A program made the position numbers and the translations under genes. From contig JBIKLI010000002.1 of NCBI GenBank assembly GCA_044359885.1, positions 1-39,159 of the forward strand: a stretch of 39,159 nucleotides of DNA. Reading direction: 5' to 3'. Numbering within the stretch: position 1 is the first letter of the stretch; every line of letters begins with the position of its first letter. Below are positions 22,722 to 30,098 of this stretch, piece after piece. This stretch comes from CAIOSQ01 sp044359885 (GTDB lineage Bacteria > Pseudomonadota > Alphaproteobacteria > CACIAM-22H2). The notes under the pieces are model-generated. The model was not told where the DNA came from and ran no database searches. It saw only the letters and a program-made list of their open reading frames with translations.

Positions 22722-24355
22722 GGCTCGGCTCCTTTCGCGCCGGCTGCGGCATGGCGGTCGCGCAACACGCGCCGCATCACCTTTCCGGTCGCCGTCAGCG
22801 GCAGCGCATCGACGAATTCGACGATGCGCGGATATTCGTGGGCGGCGAGGCGCGTGCGGACATGGTCCTGGATGGCGCTTGCCAGTGCTGCGTCGCCTTC
22901 GACACCGGGCTTCAGCACGACGCAGGCCTTGACGATCTCGGTGCGGACCGGGTCGGGCACGCCGATCGCCGCCGCCATGGCGACCGCGGGATGGCGCAGC
23001 AGGCAGTCCTCGATCTCCGCCGGGCCGATCCGGTAGCCGGCCGAGGTGATCACGTCGTCGCTGCGTCCCTGGTACCAGAAATACCCGTCGCCATCCCGAC
23101 GTCCGATGTCGCCGGTGCGCAGCCACTCGCCGGCGAACTTGTCGCGTGTCGCGGCAGGGTTGTTCCAGTAGCCGAGGAACATCGCCGGGTCGGGTCGCCG
23201 GATGGCGATCTCGCCGGTGGCCCCGTCGGGCAGCTCGGCACCGGTGGCGTCGATCACCGCGACGCGGTGGCCCGGCACGGCGCGGCCCATGGAGCCCGGG
23301 CGTACGGGCATGAGGTCGGCGTTGTTGGCGACCACCAGATTGCATTCGGTCTGGCCATAGAACTCGTTGATCGTGACGCCGAAGGCCTCGCGGCCCCAGT
23401 CGAGAAGTTCGGCGCCCAGCGTCTCCCCGCCCGAGCCGATCGAGCGCAGCCGAACGTCCCGTGCGGCCGCCGCGCCGGCCTGGCGCATCAGCTTGAGCGC
23501 GGTCGGCGGCAGGAAGACGTTGCGCACGCCGTGCCGCGCCATCAGGCCGAACGCCTCCAGGGGGTCGAATTTCGCGCTGCGCCGCGCCACGACCGGGATG
23601 CCGTGGTGCCATGCCGGCAACAGCACGTCGAACAGGCCGCCGATCCAGGCCCAGTCGGCCGGGGTCCAGAACCGGTCGCCGGGCTGCGGGAAGAAGCGCT
23701 GCGGCAGTTCCACGCCCGGCAGGTGGCCGGGCAGGACGCGATGGGCGTGCAGCGCGCCCTTCGGCTGTCCGGTGGTGCCGGAGGTGTAGATGATGATCGC
23801 CGGGTCCTCGGCGGCGGTGTCGGCGGGCGCGAAATCGTCGCGTGCGGCGTCGCAGGACGCGGCGAAGTCGAGCGTCCCGTCGATCCCCTGGCCGTCGATC
23901 ACCAGGGCGGTGCGCAGCGCGCCCAGCCGGGAACGCAGCGCCGCGACCTTTGGCCAGTTGGCGAGATCGGTCACCAGCAGCCCGGCGCTTGAATCGGCGA
24001 GCCGGTATTCGAGCGCCTCTTCGCCGAACAGCACGAACAGGGGAACGGCGATCGCGCCCAGCTTGTAGGCGGCGACATGGGCGAGCGCGGTCTCGGGCGA
24101 CTGACCGAGCAGGATCGCCACCCGGTCCCCGCGCCGGATCCCGGCGGCGGCGAAGACGTTGGCAAGACGGTTCGACTGCCGCGCGACCCAGCCGAAGCTG
24201 CGGCGCTCGGCGCGGCCATCCGCGTCGACCAGGATCAGGGCGTCGGCATCCGGCCTCTGGCGATCGGCGACGTCGACCCCGATATTGTAGCGCGGCGCGA
24301 TCCCCCACCGGAAACCGGCGGCGAGCGCGGCATGGTCGCTGGCTGGGGTCAGCAG
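22718..24355 (-). CDS. AMP-forming acyl-CoA synthetase, probable CTG start
   Basis: An adenylate-forming ligase that activates a carboxylic acid to acyl-AMP and then acyl-CoA, releasing PPi. Key motifs are the P-loop IIYTSGTTGQPKG, EFYGQTECN, LRTGDIGRRDGDGYFWYQGR, and the C-terminal catalytic lysine in LPLTATGKVMRR. The frame is open from a TAA at 24388-24386, and no ATG, GTG or TTG occurs before a GTG at 24121. Starting there would delete about 78 conserved residues, including FRWGIAPRYNIGVDV. CTG at 24355 sits 8 bases after GGAGGG and matches where homologues begin, giving 545 residues, the normal length. Its stop overlaps the pyrophosphatase start. Medium-chain or branched acids are likely substrates (inference). 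Confidence 0.9.
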   Translation of the reverse strand: MLTPASDHAALAAGFRWGIAPRYNIGVDVADRQRPDADALILVDADGRAERRSFGWVARQSNRLANVFAAAGIRRGDRVAILLGQSPETALAHVAAYKLGAIAVPLFVLFGEEALEYRLADSSAGLLVTDLANWPKVAALRSRLGALRTALVIDGQGIDGTLDFAASCDAARDDFAPADTAAEDPAIIIYTSGTTGQPKGALHAHRVLPGHLPGVELPQRFFPQPGDRFWTPADWAWIGGLFDVLLPAWHHGIPVVARRSAKFDPLEAFGLMARHGVRNVFLPPTALKLMRQAGAAAARDVRLRSIGSGGETLGAELLDWGREAFGVTINEFYGQTECNLVVANNADLMPVRPGSMGRAVPGHRVAVIDATGAELPDGATGEIAIRRPDPAMFLGYWNNPAATRDKFAGEWLRTGDIGRRDGDGYFWYQGRSDDVITSAGYRIGPAEIEDCLLRHPAVAMAAAIGVPDPVRTEIVKACVVLKPGVEGDAALASAIQDHVRTRLAAHEYPRIVEFVDALPLTATGKVMRRVLRDRHAAAGAKGAEP

Positions 24356-24473
24356 TCTGGGTTCCCTCCGGAAGAGACCGTCATGTTAATGAAGGCGATG
24401 GCGAGCGGGCAAACGTGGCGCGTCGATCCGATGCCCCTGGCGCCGCCCGCCGTCGGTGCCTAACTGATCCCCC
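24356..24473. promoter_or_regulatory. Divergent intergenic region, acyl-CoA synthetase / VWA gene
   Basis: A 118-base gap between divergent genes. On the minus strand GGAGGG (24369-24364) is the probable ribosome site for the CTG-started synthetase. An 11-codon reading frame from ATG 24384 also ends on a TGA (24351-24349) overlapping the tandem CTG codons. No clear promoter hexamers were found in either direction. Confidence 0.4.
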
Positions 24474-25184
24474 ATGTCCAAGCTGCCGGCCAAAGCCGTC
24501 TCGACTAAGGTGGCCGCCTTCCTGGCGAAGGCCAAGAGCCTGCCGGCCGTGCGTGCCGGCGGCGGTCCAGGTCGGCTGATCTTCGCGCTGGACGCCACGG
24601 CCTCGCGCGAGCCGATGTGGGAACGGGCCCGGTCGCTGCAGGCCGAGATGTTCCGGGCGGCCAACGAGGTCGGTGAACTGGAGATCCAGCTTGCCTGGTA
24701 CGCCGGCATCGGTTTCTTCGAGGCCACGCCCTTCGTCGCGCGACCCGAGCCTCTGCTGGCGGCGATGCGCAGCGTCGCCTGTGCGCCCGGCGAGACCCAG
24801 ATCGAGCGCGTGCTCGGCCATGCCGCGACCGAGACCCGGCAGCGCAAGGTCGCGGCGCTGGTTTTCGTCGGCGACGCGGTCGAGGAGAGCCTGGACCTGC
24901 TGGCGAAGCGGGCTGGGGCGCTGGGGCTGATGGGCCTTCCGTGCTTCATGTTTCTCGAGGGGAGGGACGAGGTCGCCCGGATCGGGTTCGAACGGATCGC
25001 AAGGCTGAGCGGCGGAGCCTTCGCGCCTTTCGACGCAGCCAGCCCCCAGACCCTGCGCGACCTGCTGTCCGCGGTCGCGACCTACGCGGCGGGCGGGCGG
25101 CCGGCGCTGGAGGATTTCTCCCGTCGCCGCGGCGGTCCGGTGGCGCTGCTGACATCCCAGCTCGGCCGACCAAGGGGGCGCTGA
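24474..25184 (+). CDS. VWA-like protein with a DxTxS metal site
   Basis: A 236-residue cytoplasmic protein with a von Willebrand factor A-like fold. FALDATASRE (about residues 38-47) gives the first metal-ion-dependent adhesion site signature in DxTxS form. AALVFVGDAVEES is a later strand with the third metal-site aspartate region, and LMGLPCFMFLEG continues the alternating strands. No signal peptide is present. The family is common in alphaproteobacteria next to a membrane J-domain gene, as here, with the stop and next start overlapping (TGATG), so the two proteins probably cooperate. The function is unknown; an adaptor in chaperone or assembly work is the inference. Confidence 0.8.
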   Translation: MSKLPAKAVSTKVAAFLAKAKSLPAVRAGGGPGRLIFALDATASREPMWERARSLQAEMFRAANEVGELEIQLAWYAGIGFFEATPFVARPEPLLAAMRSVACAPGETQIERVLGHAATETRQRKVAALVFVGDAVEESLDLLAKRAGALGLMGLPCFMFLEGRDEVARIGFERIARLSGGAFAPFDAASPQTLRDLLSAVATYAAGGRPALEDFSRRRGGPVALLTSQLGRPRGR

Positions 25185-25891
25185 TGGGTCTGATCTACCT
25201 CCTGATCGGCGGCGCGATCCTGCTTGGGATTCTCGCCGCCGCGCGCTGGTACAGCCGCATGCCGGTCCGGCATGTCGCGGCCGGACTGCGCTGGGCCGCG
25301 ATCGGCGGCGGCGGTCTTGCCGCCCTGTGGCTGATCGCGACCGGACGCATGTTCCAGGTCCTTTTCCTGGTGCTGCCGTTCCTGCCCTTCCTGCAGCGCT
25401 GGTGGCAGCGTCACGTCGCGTCGGCGCCGCCGCCGCCCGGGCAGAGTTCCGACGTCGAGACGGCTTGGCTGCGCATGAGCCTGGATCATCAGAGCGGTGC
25501 CATGGACGGTCTGGTCCTGGCTGGTGCCCAGAAGGGCCGCCGGCTCGCCGAACTCGCGCCCGCGCAGCTCCTCGATCTGCTCGCCGAGCTTCGGGTCGCC
25601 GATCCGGACTCGGCCGCGCTGCTGGAGAGCTATCTCGACGCGCTGCATCCGGATTGGCGCCAGGCGCAGGAGGCCGGACCGGGCGGGCACGCGGCGGCGG
25701 GAGTCGGTGGGGCGGGCGGCCGCATGGATCGCGACGAGGCCGCCCGGATCCTGGGGGTCGCCCTCGATGCGCCACGGGAGGAGATCCTTCGGTCCTGGAG
25801 GGAATTGATGAAGCGCAACCACCCCGACCAGGGCGGGTCGGCCTACCTGGCCGCGCGCATCAACGAGGCCAAGGAGACGCTGCTGGGCTAG
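25184..25891 (+). CDS. Membrane-anchored J-domain protein
   Basis: A 235-residue protein with an N-terminal membrane segment (IYLLIGGAILLGILAA), a second hydrophobic stretch (VLFLVLPFLPFL, about 63-74), a soluble middle containing AWLRMSLDHQSGAMDG, and a C-terminal J domain. The invariant HPD tripeptide is at 213-215 (KRNHPDQGG), followed by INEAKETLL. C-terminal J domains of this type stimulate a DnaK-family ATPase at the membrane, similar to TIM14 and DjlC-like proteins. The start ATG 25184 shares one base with the upstream stop. The DHQSG pattern is a conserved middle feature of these proteins and may bind a client, but this is unproven. Confidence 0.87.
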   Translation: MGLIYLLIGGAILLGILAAARWYSRMPVRHVAAGLRWAAIGGGGLAALWLIATGRMFQVLFLVLPFLPFLQRWWQRHVASAPPPPGQSSDVETAWLRMSLDHQSGAMDGLVLAGAQKGRRLAELAPAQLLDLLAELRVADPDSAALLESYLDALHPDWRQAQEAGPGGHAAAGVGGAGGRMDRDEAARILGVALDAPREEILRSWRELMKRNHPDQGGSAYLAARINEAKETLLG

Positions 25892-26037
25892 TCCCGACGT
25901 GCGGGGGCCGGGCGCTTGCCGGGGTGGCCGGGCCTGTGGCAAAAGCTGGCCGCCGCGCGGAACAAGCCGTCGCCACGGAACGTTTGAGTGCGGAGTCCCG
26001 AGCGGCTCGTCCCGCTCGCCAGTTGCCGAGAACCTGA

Positions 26038-26907
26038 ATGTCCGTTCGTATCCGCAAGGCGATCTTCCCGGTCGGTGGCCTGGGGACGCGGTTCCTTCCC
26101 GCGACCAAGGCCATGCCGAAGGAAATGCTGCCCGTCGTCGACAAGCCGCTGATCCAGTACGCGGTGGAGGAGGCGCAGGCGGCCGGGATCGAGGAATTCA
26201 TCTTCGTCACCGGGCGCGGCAAGACCGCGATCGAAGACCATTTCGACCATTCCTTCGAGCTTGAAAAGACGCTGGAGGAGCGGGGCAAGACCGCCGAGCT
26301 CGAGGAACTTCGCCGCTGGCTGCCGAAGCCCGGCCGGGTGGCCTATACCCGGCAGATGGCCCCGATGGGGCTGGGGCACGCCGTCTGGTGCGCGCGCGAC
26401 CTGGTCGGCGACGAACCCTTCGCGGTGCTGCTGGCCGACGACCTGATCCTGGCCGATCGATCCTGCCTTGCCCAGATGGTCGACGCCTATCCCGAGGTCC
26501 GCGGCAACGTCATCGCGGTCATGGACGTGCCGCGCGACCACACCAAGCGCTACGGCATCGTCGATCCCGGACGCGACGACGGCAAGCTGGTCCAGGTCAG
26601 GGGCTTGGTCGAGAAACCCGCCCCGGACAAGGCGCCGTCGACCTGTGCCGTGATCGGCCGCTACATCCTGGAGCCGACGGTGTTCCGGCATCTCGGCAAG
26701 GGAACGCGCGGCGCCGGCGGCGAGATCCAGCTGACCGACGCGCTGGCGGCGATGATCGGCGCCGCGCCCTTCCATGGGCTTCGCTTCGCCGGTACGCGCT
26801 TCGATTGCGGCGACAAGGTCGGCTTCTTCGAGGCCAACCTCGCCTTCGCCCTGGCCCGCCCCGACATCGGCGCGGCCGCACGAGCGGCGATGAAGCCCTA
26901 TATCTGA
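26038..26907 (+). CDS. galU: UTP-glucose-1-phosphate uridylyltransferase
   Basis: A 289-residue nucleotidyltransferase that makes UDP-glucose from UTP and glucose-1-phosphate. The nucleotide-binding start FPVGGLGTRFLPATKAMPKEM and the substrate loop KPLIQYAVEEA are standard, as are LLADDLI and the later GEIQLTDAL and GDKVGFFEAN segments. The length and start are normal for bacterial GalU. It precedes ugd by 34 bases and they likely share a transcript, since UDP-glucose is the substrate of Ugd. The 146-base gap upstream has a short GAGCGG/CCGCTC hairpin around 26000 but no recognised promoter. The product feeds exopolysaccharide, glycolipid or LPS synthesis. Confidence 0.96.
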   Translation: MSVRIRKAIFPVGGLGTRFLPATKAMPKEMLPVVDKPLIQYAVEEAQAAGIEEFIFVTGRGKTAIEDHFDHSFELEKTLEERGKTAELEELRRWLPKPGRVAYTRQMAPMGLGHAVWCARDLVGDEPFAVLLADDLILADRSCLAQMVDAYPEVRGNVIAVMDVPRDHTKRYGIVDPGRDDGKLVQVRGLVEKPAPDKAPSTCAVIGRYILEPTVFRHLGKGTRGAGGEIQLTDALAAMIGAAPFHGLRFAGTRFDCGDKVGFFEANLAFALARPDIGAAARAAMKPYI

Positions 26908-26941
26908 CGCTTCGACCACAGCCCGCGGGAAGGTCTGCTCC

Positions 26942-28261
26942 ATGCGCGTGACGATGATCGGCACCGGCTATGTCGGGCTCGTGACCGGCGCCTGTTTCTC
27001 CGAGTTCGGGGTCGACGTGACCTGCGTCGACAAGGATGCGGCCAAGATCGACCGTCTCTTGCGCGGCGAGATGCCGATCTTCGAGCCCGGTCTGGACCAG
27101 TTGGTGGCCAAGAACGTCGCCGCCGGCCGGCTGAAATTCACCACCGACCTGAAGCAGGCGGTTCCCGGCGCCGACGCGGTGTTCATCGCCGTCGGCACCC
27201 CGTCGCGCCGTGGCGATGGCCATGCGGACCTGTCCTATGTGTACGCCGCCGCCGAGGAGATCGGCCGCGCGCTCGCCGGCTACGCGGTGGTCGTCACCAA
27301 GTCCACCGTGCCCGTCGGCACCGGCCGGGAAGTGGCGCGGCGGATTCGCGCGGTCGCGCCGGACGCCCGTTTCGATGTCGTCTCGAACCCCGAATTCCTG
27401 CGCGAGGGCGCCGCGATCTCGGATTTCATGCGCCCCGACCGGGTCGTGATCGGGGCCGAGAGCGAGCAGGCGCGGACGGTCATGCGCGAACTTTACCGGC
27501 CGCTCTATCTGATCGAGACGCCGATCGTCTTCACGTCGCTGGAGACCAGCGAACTCATCAAGTATGCGGCCAACACCTTCCTGGCGACGAAGATCACCTT
27601 CATCAACGAGATCGCCGATCTGTGCGAGAAGGTCGGTGCCGACGTCCACGACGTCGCGAAGGGGATCGGTCTCGACGGCCGGATCGGTCGCAAGTTCCTG
27701 CATCCCGGGCCCGGCTATGGCGGCTCCTGCTTTCCCAAGGACACGCTGGCGCTGGTCAAGACCGCGCAGGATCACGGCAGCCCGCTGCGCATCGTCGAGA
27801 CCGTCGTCGACATCAACGACAAGCGCAAGGCCGCGATGGCCGAGCGCATCGTCAGGGCCTGCGGCGGCAGCGTCGCCGGCAAGACGATCGCGGTCCTGGG
27901 CCTGACCTTCAAGCCGAATACCGACGACATGCGCGACGCGCCGAGCCTCGCGATCCTGCCCTCGCTGCTCGCGGCCGGGGCGCGGGTGCGAGCCTACGAT
28001 CCCGAAGGCATGCATGGGGAAGCGCGCCAGATGCTGCCCGGGGTCGAGTTCTGCACCAGCGCGGCCGAGGCCATGCAGGGAGCCGATGCCATGACCCTGC
28101 TGACCGAGTGGAACGAGTTTCGCGCTCTCGATCCCGGGCGTATCCGCCAATTGCTGCGTCGCCCGACCGTCATCGACCTGCGCAACGTCTATTCGCCCGC
28201 CGACATGGCGGCGGCCGGCATCGACTATCACTCGGTCGGCCGTCCATCCGGCGCTGCGTGA
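26942..28261 (+). CDS. ugd: UDP-glucose 6-dehydrogenase
   Basis: A 439-residue NAD-dependent enzyme that oxidises UDP-glucose twice to UDP-glucuronate. The N-terminal nucleotide site is MIGTGYVGLVTG, and KSTVPVGTG follows. SNPEFLREGAAI and the TSELIKYAANTFLATKI helix are conserved, and the catalytic thiol is Cys263 in GPGYGGSCFPKD. The C-terminal UDP-binding domain (LTFKPNTDDMRDAPS) is intact. The next gene starts 11 bases after the stop. UDP-glucuronate is a precursor for acidic surface polysaccharides, so the galU-ugd-phosphohexomutase run suggests a capsule or EPS precursor module, although no glycosyltransferase or export gene is in the window. Confidence 0.96.
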   Translation: MRVTMIGTGYVGLVTGACFSEFGVDVTCVDKDAAKIDRLLRGEMPIFEPGLDQLVAKNVAAGRLKFTTDLKQAVPGADAVFIAVGTPSRRGDGHADLSYVYAAAEEIGRALAGYAVVVTKSTVPVGTGREVARRIRAVAPDARFDVVSNPEFLREGAAISDFMRPDRVVIGAESEQARTVMRELYRPLYLIETPIVFTSLETSELIKYAANTFLATKITFINEIADLCEKVGADVHDVAKGIGLDGRIGRKFLHPGPGYGGSCFPKDTLALVKTAQDHGSPLRIVETVVDINDKRKAAMAERIVRACGGSVAGKTIAVLGLTFKPNTDDMRDAPSLAILPSLLAAGARVRAYDPEGMHGEARQMLPGVEFCTSAAEAMQGADAMTLLTEWNEFRALDPGRIRQLLRRPTVIDLRNVYSPADMAAAGIDYHSVGRPSGAA

Positions 28262-28272
28262 CGGAGATCCGC

Positions 28273-29664
28273 ATGAGCCTGCCGGCCCCCCATCGCTTCG
28301 ATCGATCCGTCCTGCGCGAATACGACATTCGCGGAATCGTCGGGCGGACGCTGTCGCCGGACGACGCCCGCGCGGTCGGACGCGGCTTCGGCACCGCCGT
28401 GCGCGAGCGCGGCGGCCGGCGGGTCGCCGCCGCGCGCGACGGGCGGCTGCACTCGCCCGCGCTCCAGCTGGCCTTGATCGAAGGGCTGACATCGGCCGGG
28501 CTGGACGTGGTCGATGTCGGCCTCGGCCCGACGCCGATGCTGTATTTCGCGGCCCATACCCTCGACGTCGACGCCGGCGTCCAGGTCACGGGGTCCCACA
28601 ACCCGTCCGAATACAACGGCTTCAAGATGCTGATCGGCGGCAAGAGCTTCTGGGGCGACGACATCCGCCGCATGGGCCAGCGTTGCGCGGCCGGCGATTT
28701 CGCGACCGGGACGGGCAGCGTGGCCGCGACCGATGTCGCCGCCGCGTATCTCGAGCGACTGCTGCGCGACTATCGCCCGGGCCGCGCGCTGACCGTGGTC
28801 TGGGACGGTGGCAACGGCGCCGGTGGCGAGATCATGCGGCTGCTGGCCGGCCGGCTTCCGGGGCGCCATGTGCTGCTCAACGAGACCATCGACGGGACAT
28901 TTCCGGCGCATCACCCCGATCCGACCGTCGCCAAGAACCTGGTCCAGCTGCAGGAGGCGGTGCTGCGCGAGGGCGCCGATCTGGGGGTCGCCTTCGACGG
29001 CGATGCGGACCGGATCGGCGTCGTCGACGGGCGCGGCAGGATCCTGTGGGGCGACCAGCTGATGGCCCTGTTCGCGGGCGAGGTCCTGGCCGAGCGGCCC
29101 GGCGCCACCATCATCGCCGACGTGAAGGCCAGCCAGACATTGTTCGACGAGATCGCGCGGCTTGGCGGCAAGCCGCTGATGTGGCGCACAGGTCACTCGA
29201 TCATCAAGGCGAAGATGCACGAGACCAAGGCGCCGCTCGCGGGCGAGATGTCCGGGCATATCTTCTTCGCCGACCGGTGGTACGGCTTCGACGACGCGCT
29301 CTATGCGGCCATCCGGATCCTGTCGATCGTCGCCCGCTCGCCCGACAGCCTGGCGGCGATGCGCGATCGCCTGCCCTCGGTCGTCAACACCCCCGAATTG
29401 AGGTTCCAGGTCGACGAGTCGCGCAAATTCGAGGTCGTCGACGAGGTCAAGGGCCGGCTGCGCACCGCCGGCGCCGTGATGGTCGACGTCGACGGCGTGC
29501 GGGTCAGCACGGCGGATGGCTGGTGGTTGCTGCGCGCCTCCAACACCCAGGACGTCCTGGTCGCGCGTTGCGAGTCGGGCGACGATGCGGGACTGTCTCG
29601 CCTCAAGGCGGCGTTGGTGGCAGAATTGAGCCGGAGCGGTATCGATGCACCGGGGGAGTTGTAG
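28273..29664 (+). CDS. Phosphomannomutase/phosphoglucomutase
   Basis: A 463-residue alpha-D-phosphohexomutase that moves phosphate between C6 and C1 of mannose or glucose. The phosphoserine site is Ser108 in VQVTGSHNP, and the magnesium loop is FDGDADRIG. GEMSGHIFFADRWYGFDDA is the sugar-specificity loop, GEMSGH being typical of dual phosphomannomutase/phosphoglucomutase enzymes such as AlgC. RASNTQDVL near the end is the phosphate-binding loop. ATG 28273 starts at the conserved FDRSVLREYDIRG region. It can supply glucose-1-phosphate to GalU and mannose-1-phosphate for GDP-mannose, which explains the linkage to galU and ugd. Confidence 0.94.
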   Translation: MSLPAPHRFDRSVLREYDIRGIVGRTLSPDDARAVGRGFGTAVRERGGRRVAAARDGRLHSPALQLALIEGLTSAGLDVVDVGLGPTPMLYFAAHTLDVDAGVQVTGSHNPSEYNGFKMLIGGKSFWGDDIRRMGQRCAAGDFATGTGSVAATDVAAAYLERLLRDYRPGRALTVVWDGGNGAGGEIMRLLAGRLPGRHVLLNETIDGTFPAHHPDPTVAKNLVQLQEAVLREGADLGVAFDGDADRIGVVDGRGRILWGDQLMALFAGEVLAERPGATIIADVKASQTLFDEIARLGGKPLMWRTGHSIIKAKMHETKAPLAGEMSGHIFFADRWYGFDDALYAAIRILSIVARSPDSLAAMRDRLPSVVNTPELRFQVDESRKFEVVDEVKGRLRTAGAVMVDVDGVRVSTADGWWLLRASNTQDVLVARCESGDDAGLSRLKAALVAELSRSGIDAPGEL

Positions 29665-29669
29665 GATCG

Positions 29670-30098
29670 ATGCGGTTTTTCTTCTATGGAACGCTGATGG
29701 ATCCGGATGTCCGGGCCATCGTGCTGGGCCGCGAGACTTCTCTCAGCGTCCATGTGCGTGACGCCGTGCTGTTCGACTGGGAGCGGCGGGCGACCAGCGG
29801 GGTCAGCTATCCGATCGTGCAGCCCAGGCCCGGCGAGCATGTCAACGGCATGATCGTGAGCGGTCTGGACACGATGGCGCGGCGCGCGCTGGTCGCGTAC
29901 GAGGGCCCGTTCTTCCAGCTGATGCGCGTCAACGCCTATGTCGCGAACGGCGCGCGCGAGGCGCTCGTGTTCGTGCCGGCGCCGGAAAGCCCGCTGCACC
30001 CGGAACCCGGGACGTGGAGCTACCCGAACTGGGTGATCACCCATAAAAAGACATTCATCGCCGAGCTGATCGCCGAGCGCAACGCCTCGGGCGGCTGA
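29670..30098 (+). CDS. Gamma-glutamylcyclotransferase-like (AIG2) protein
   Basis: A 142-residue protein of the GGCT-like/AIG2 fold. The N-terminal FFYGTLMD is the family's diagnostic loop, and LVAYEGPFFQLMRV includes the glutamate at the position that acts as general base in gamma-glutamylcyclotransferases. Proven members split gamma-glutamyl compounds to 5-oxoproline, but many bacterial members have no assigned activity. It begins 5 bases after the phosphohexomutase stop. It could remove gamma-glutamyl groups formed by the distant ligase gene in this window, though that link is purely speculative. Its TGA abuts the stop of the convergent gene in a TGATCA palindrome. Confidence 0.82.
   Translation: MRFFFYGTLMDPDVRAIVLGRETSLSVHVRDAVLFDWERRATSGVSYPIVQPRPGEHVNGMIVSGLDTMARRALVAYEGPFFQLMRVNAYVANGAREALVFVPAPESPLHPEPGTWSYPNWVITHKKTFIAELIAERNASGG

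Noticed and set aside
22718..24121. GTG 24121 as the start of the acyl-CoA synthetase
   Set aside because: It lacks a ribosome site and would remove a conserved N-terminal segment that is encoded without interruption upstream.
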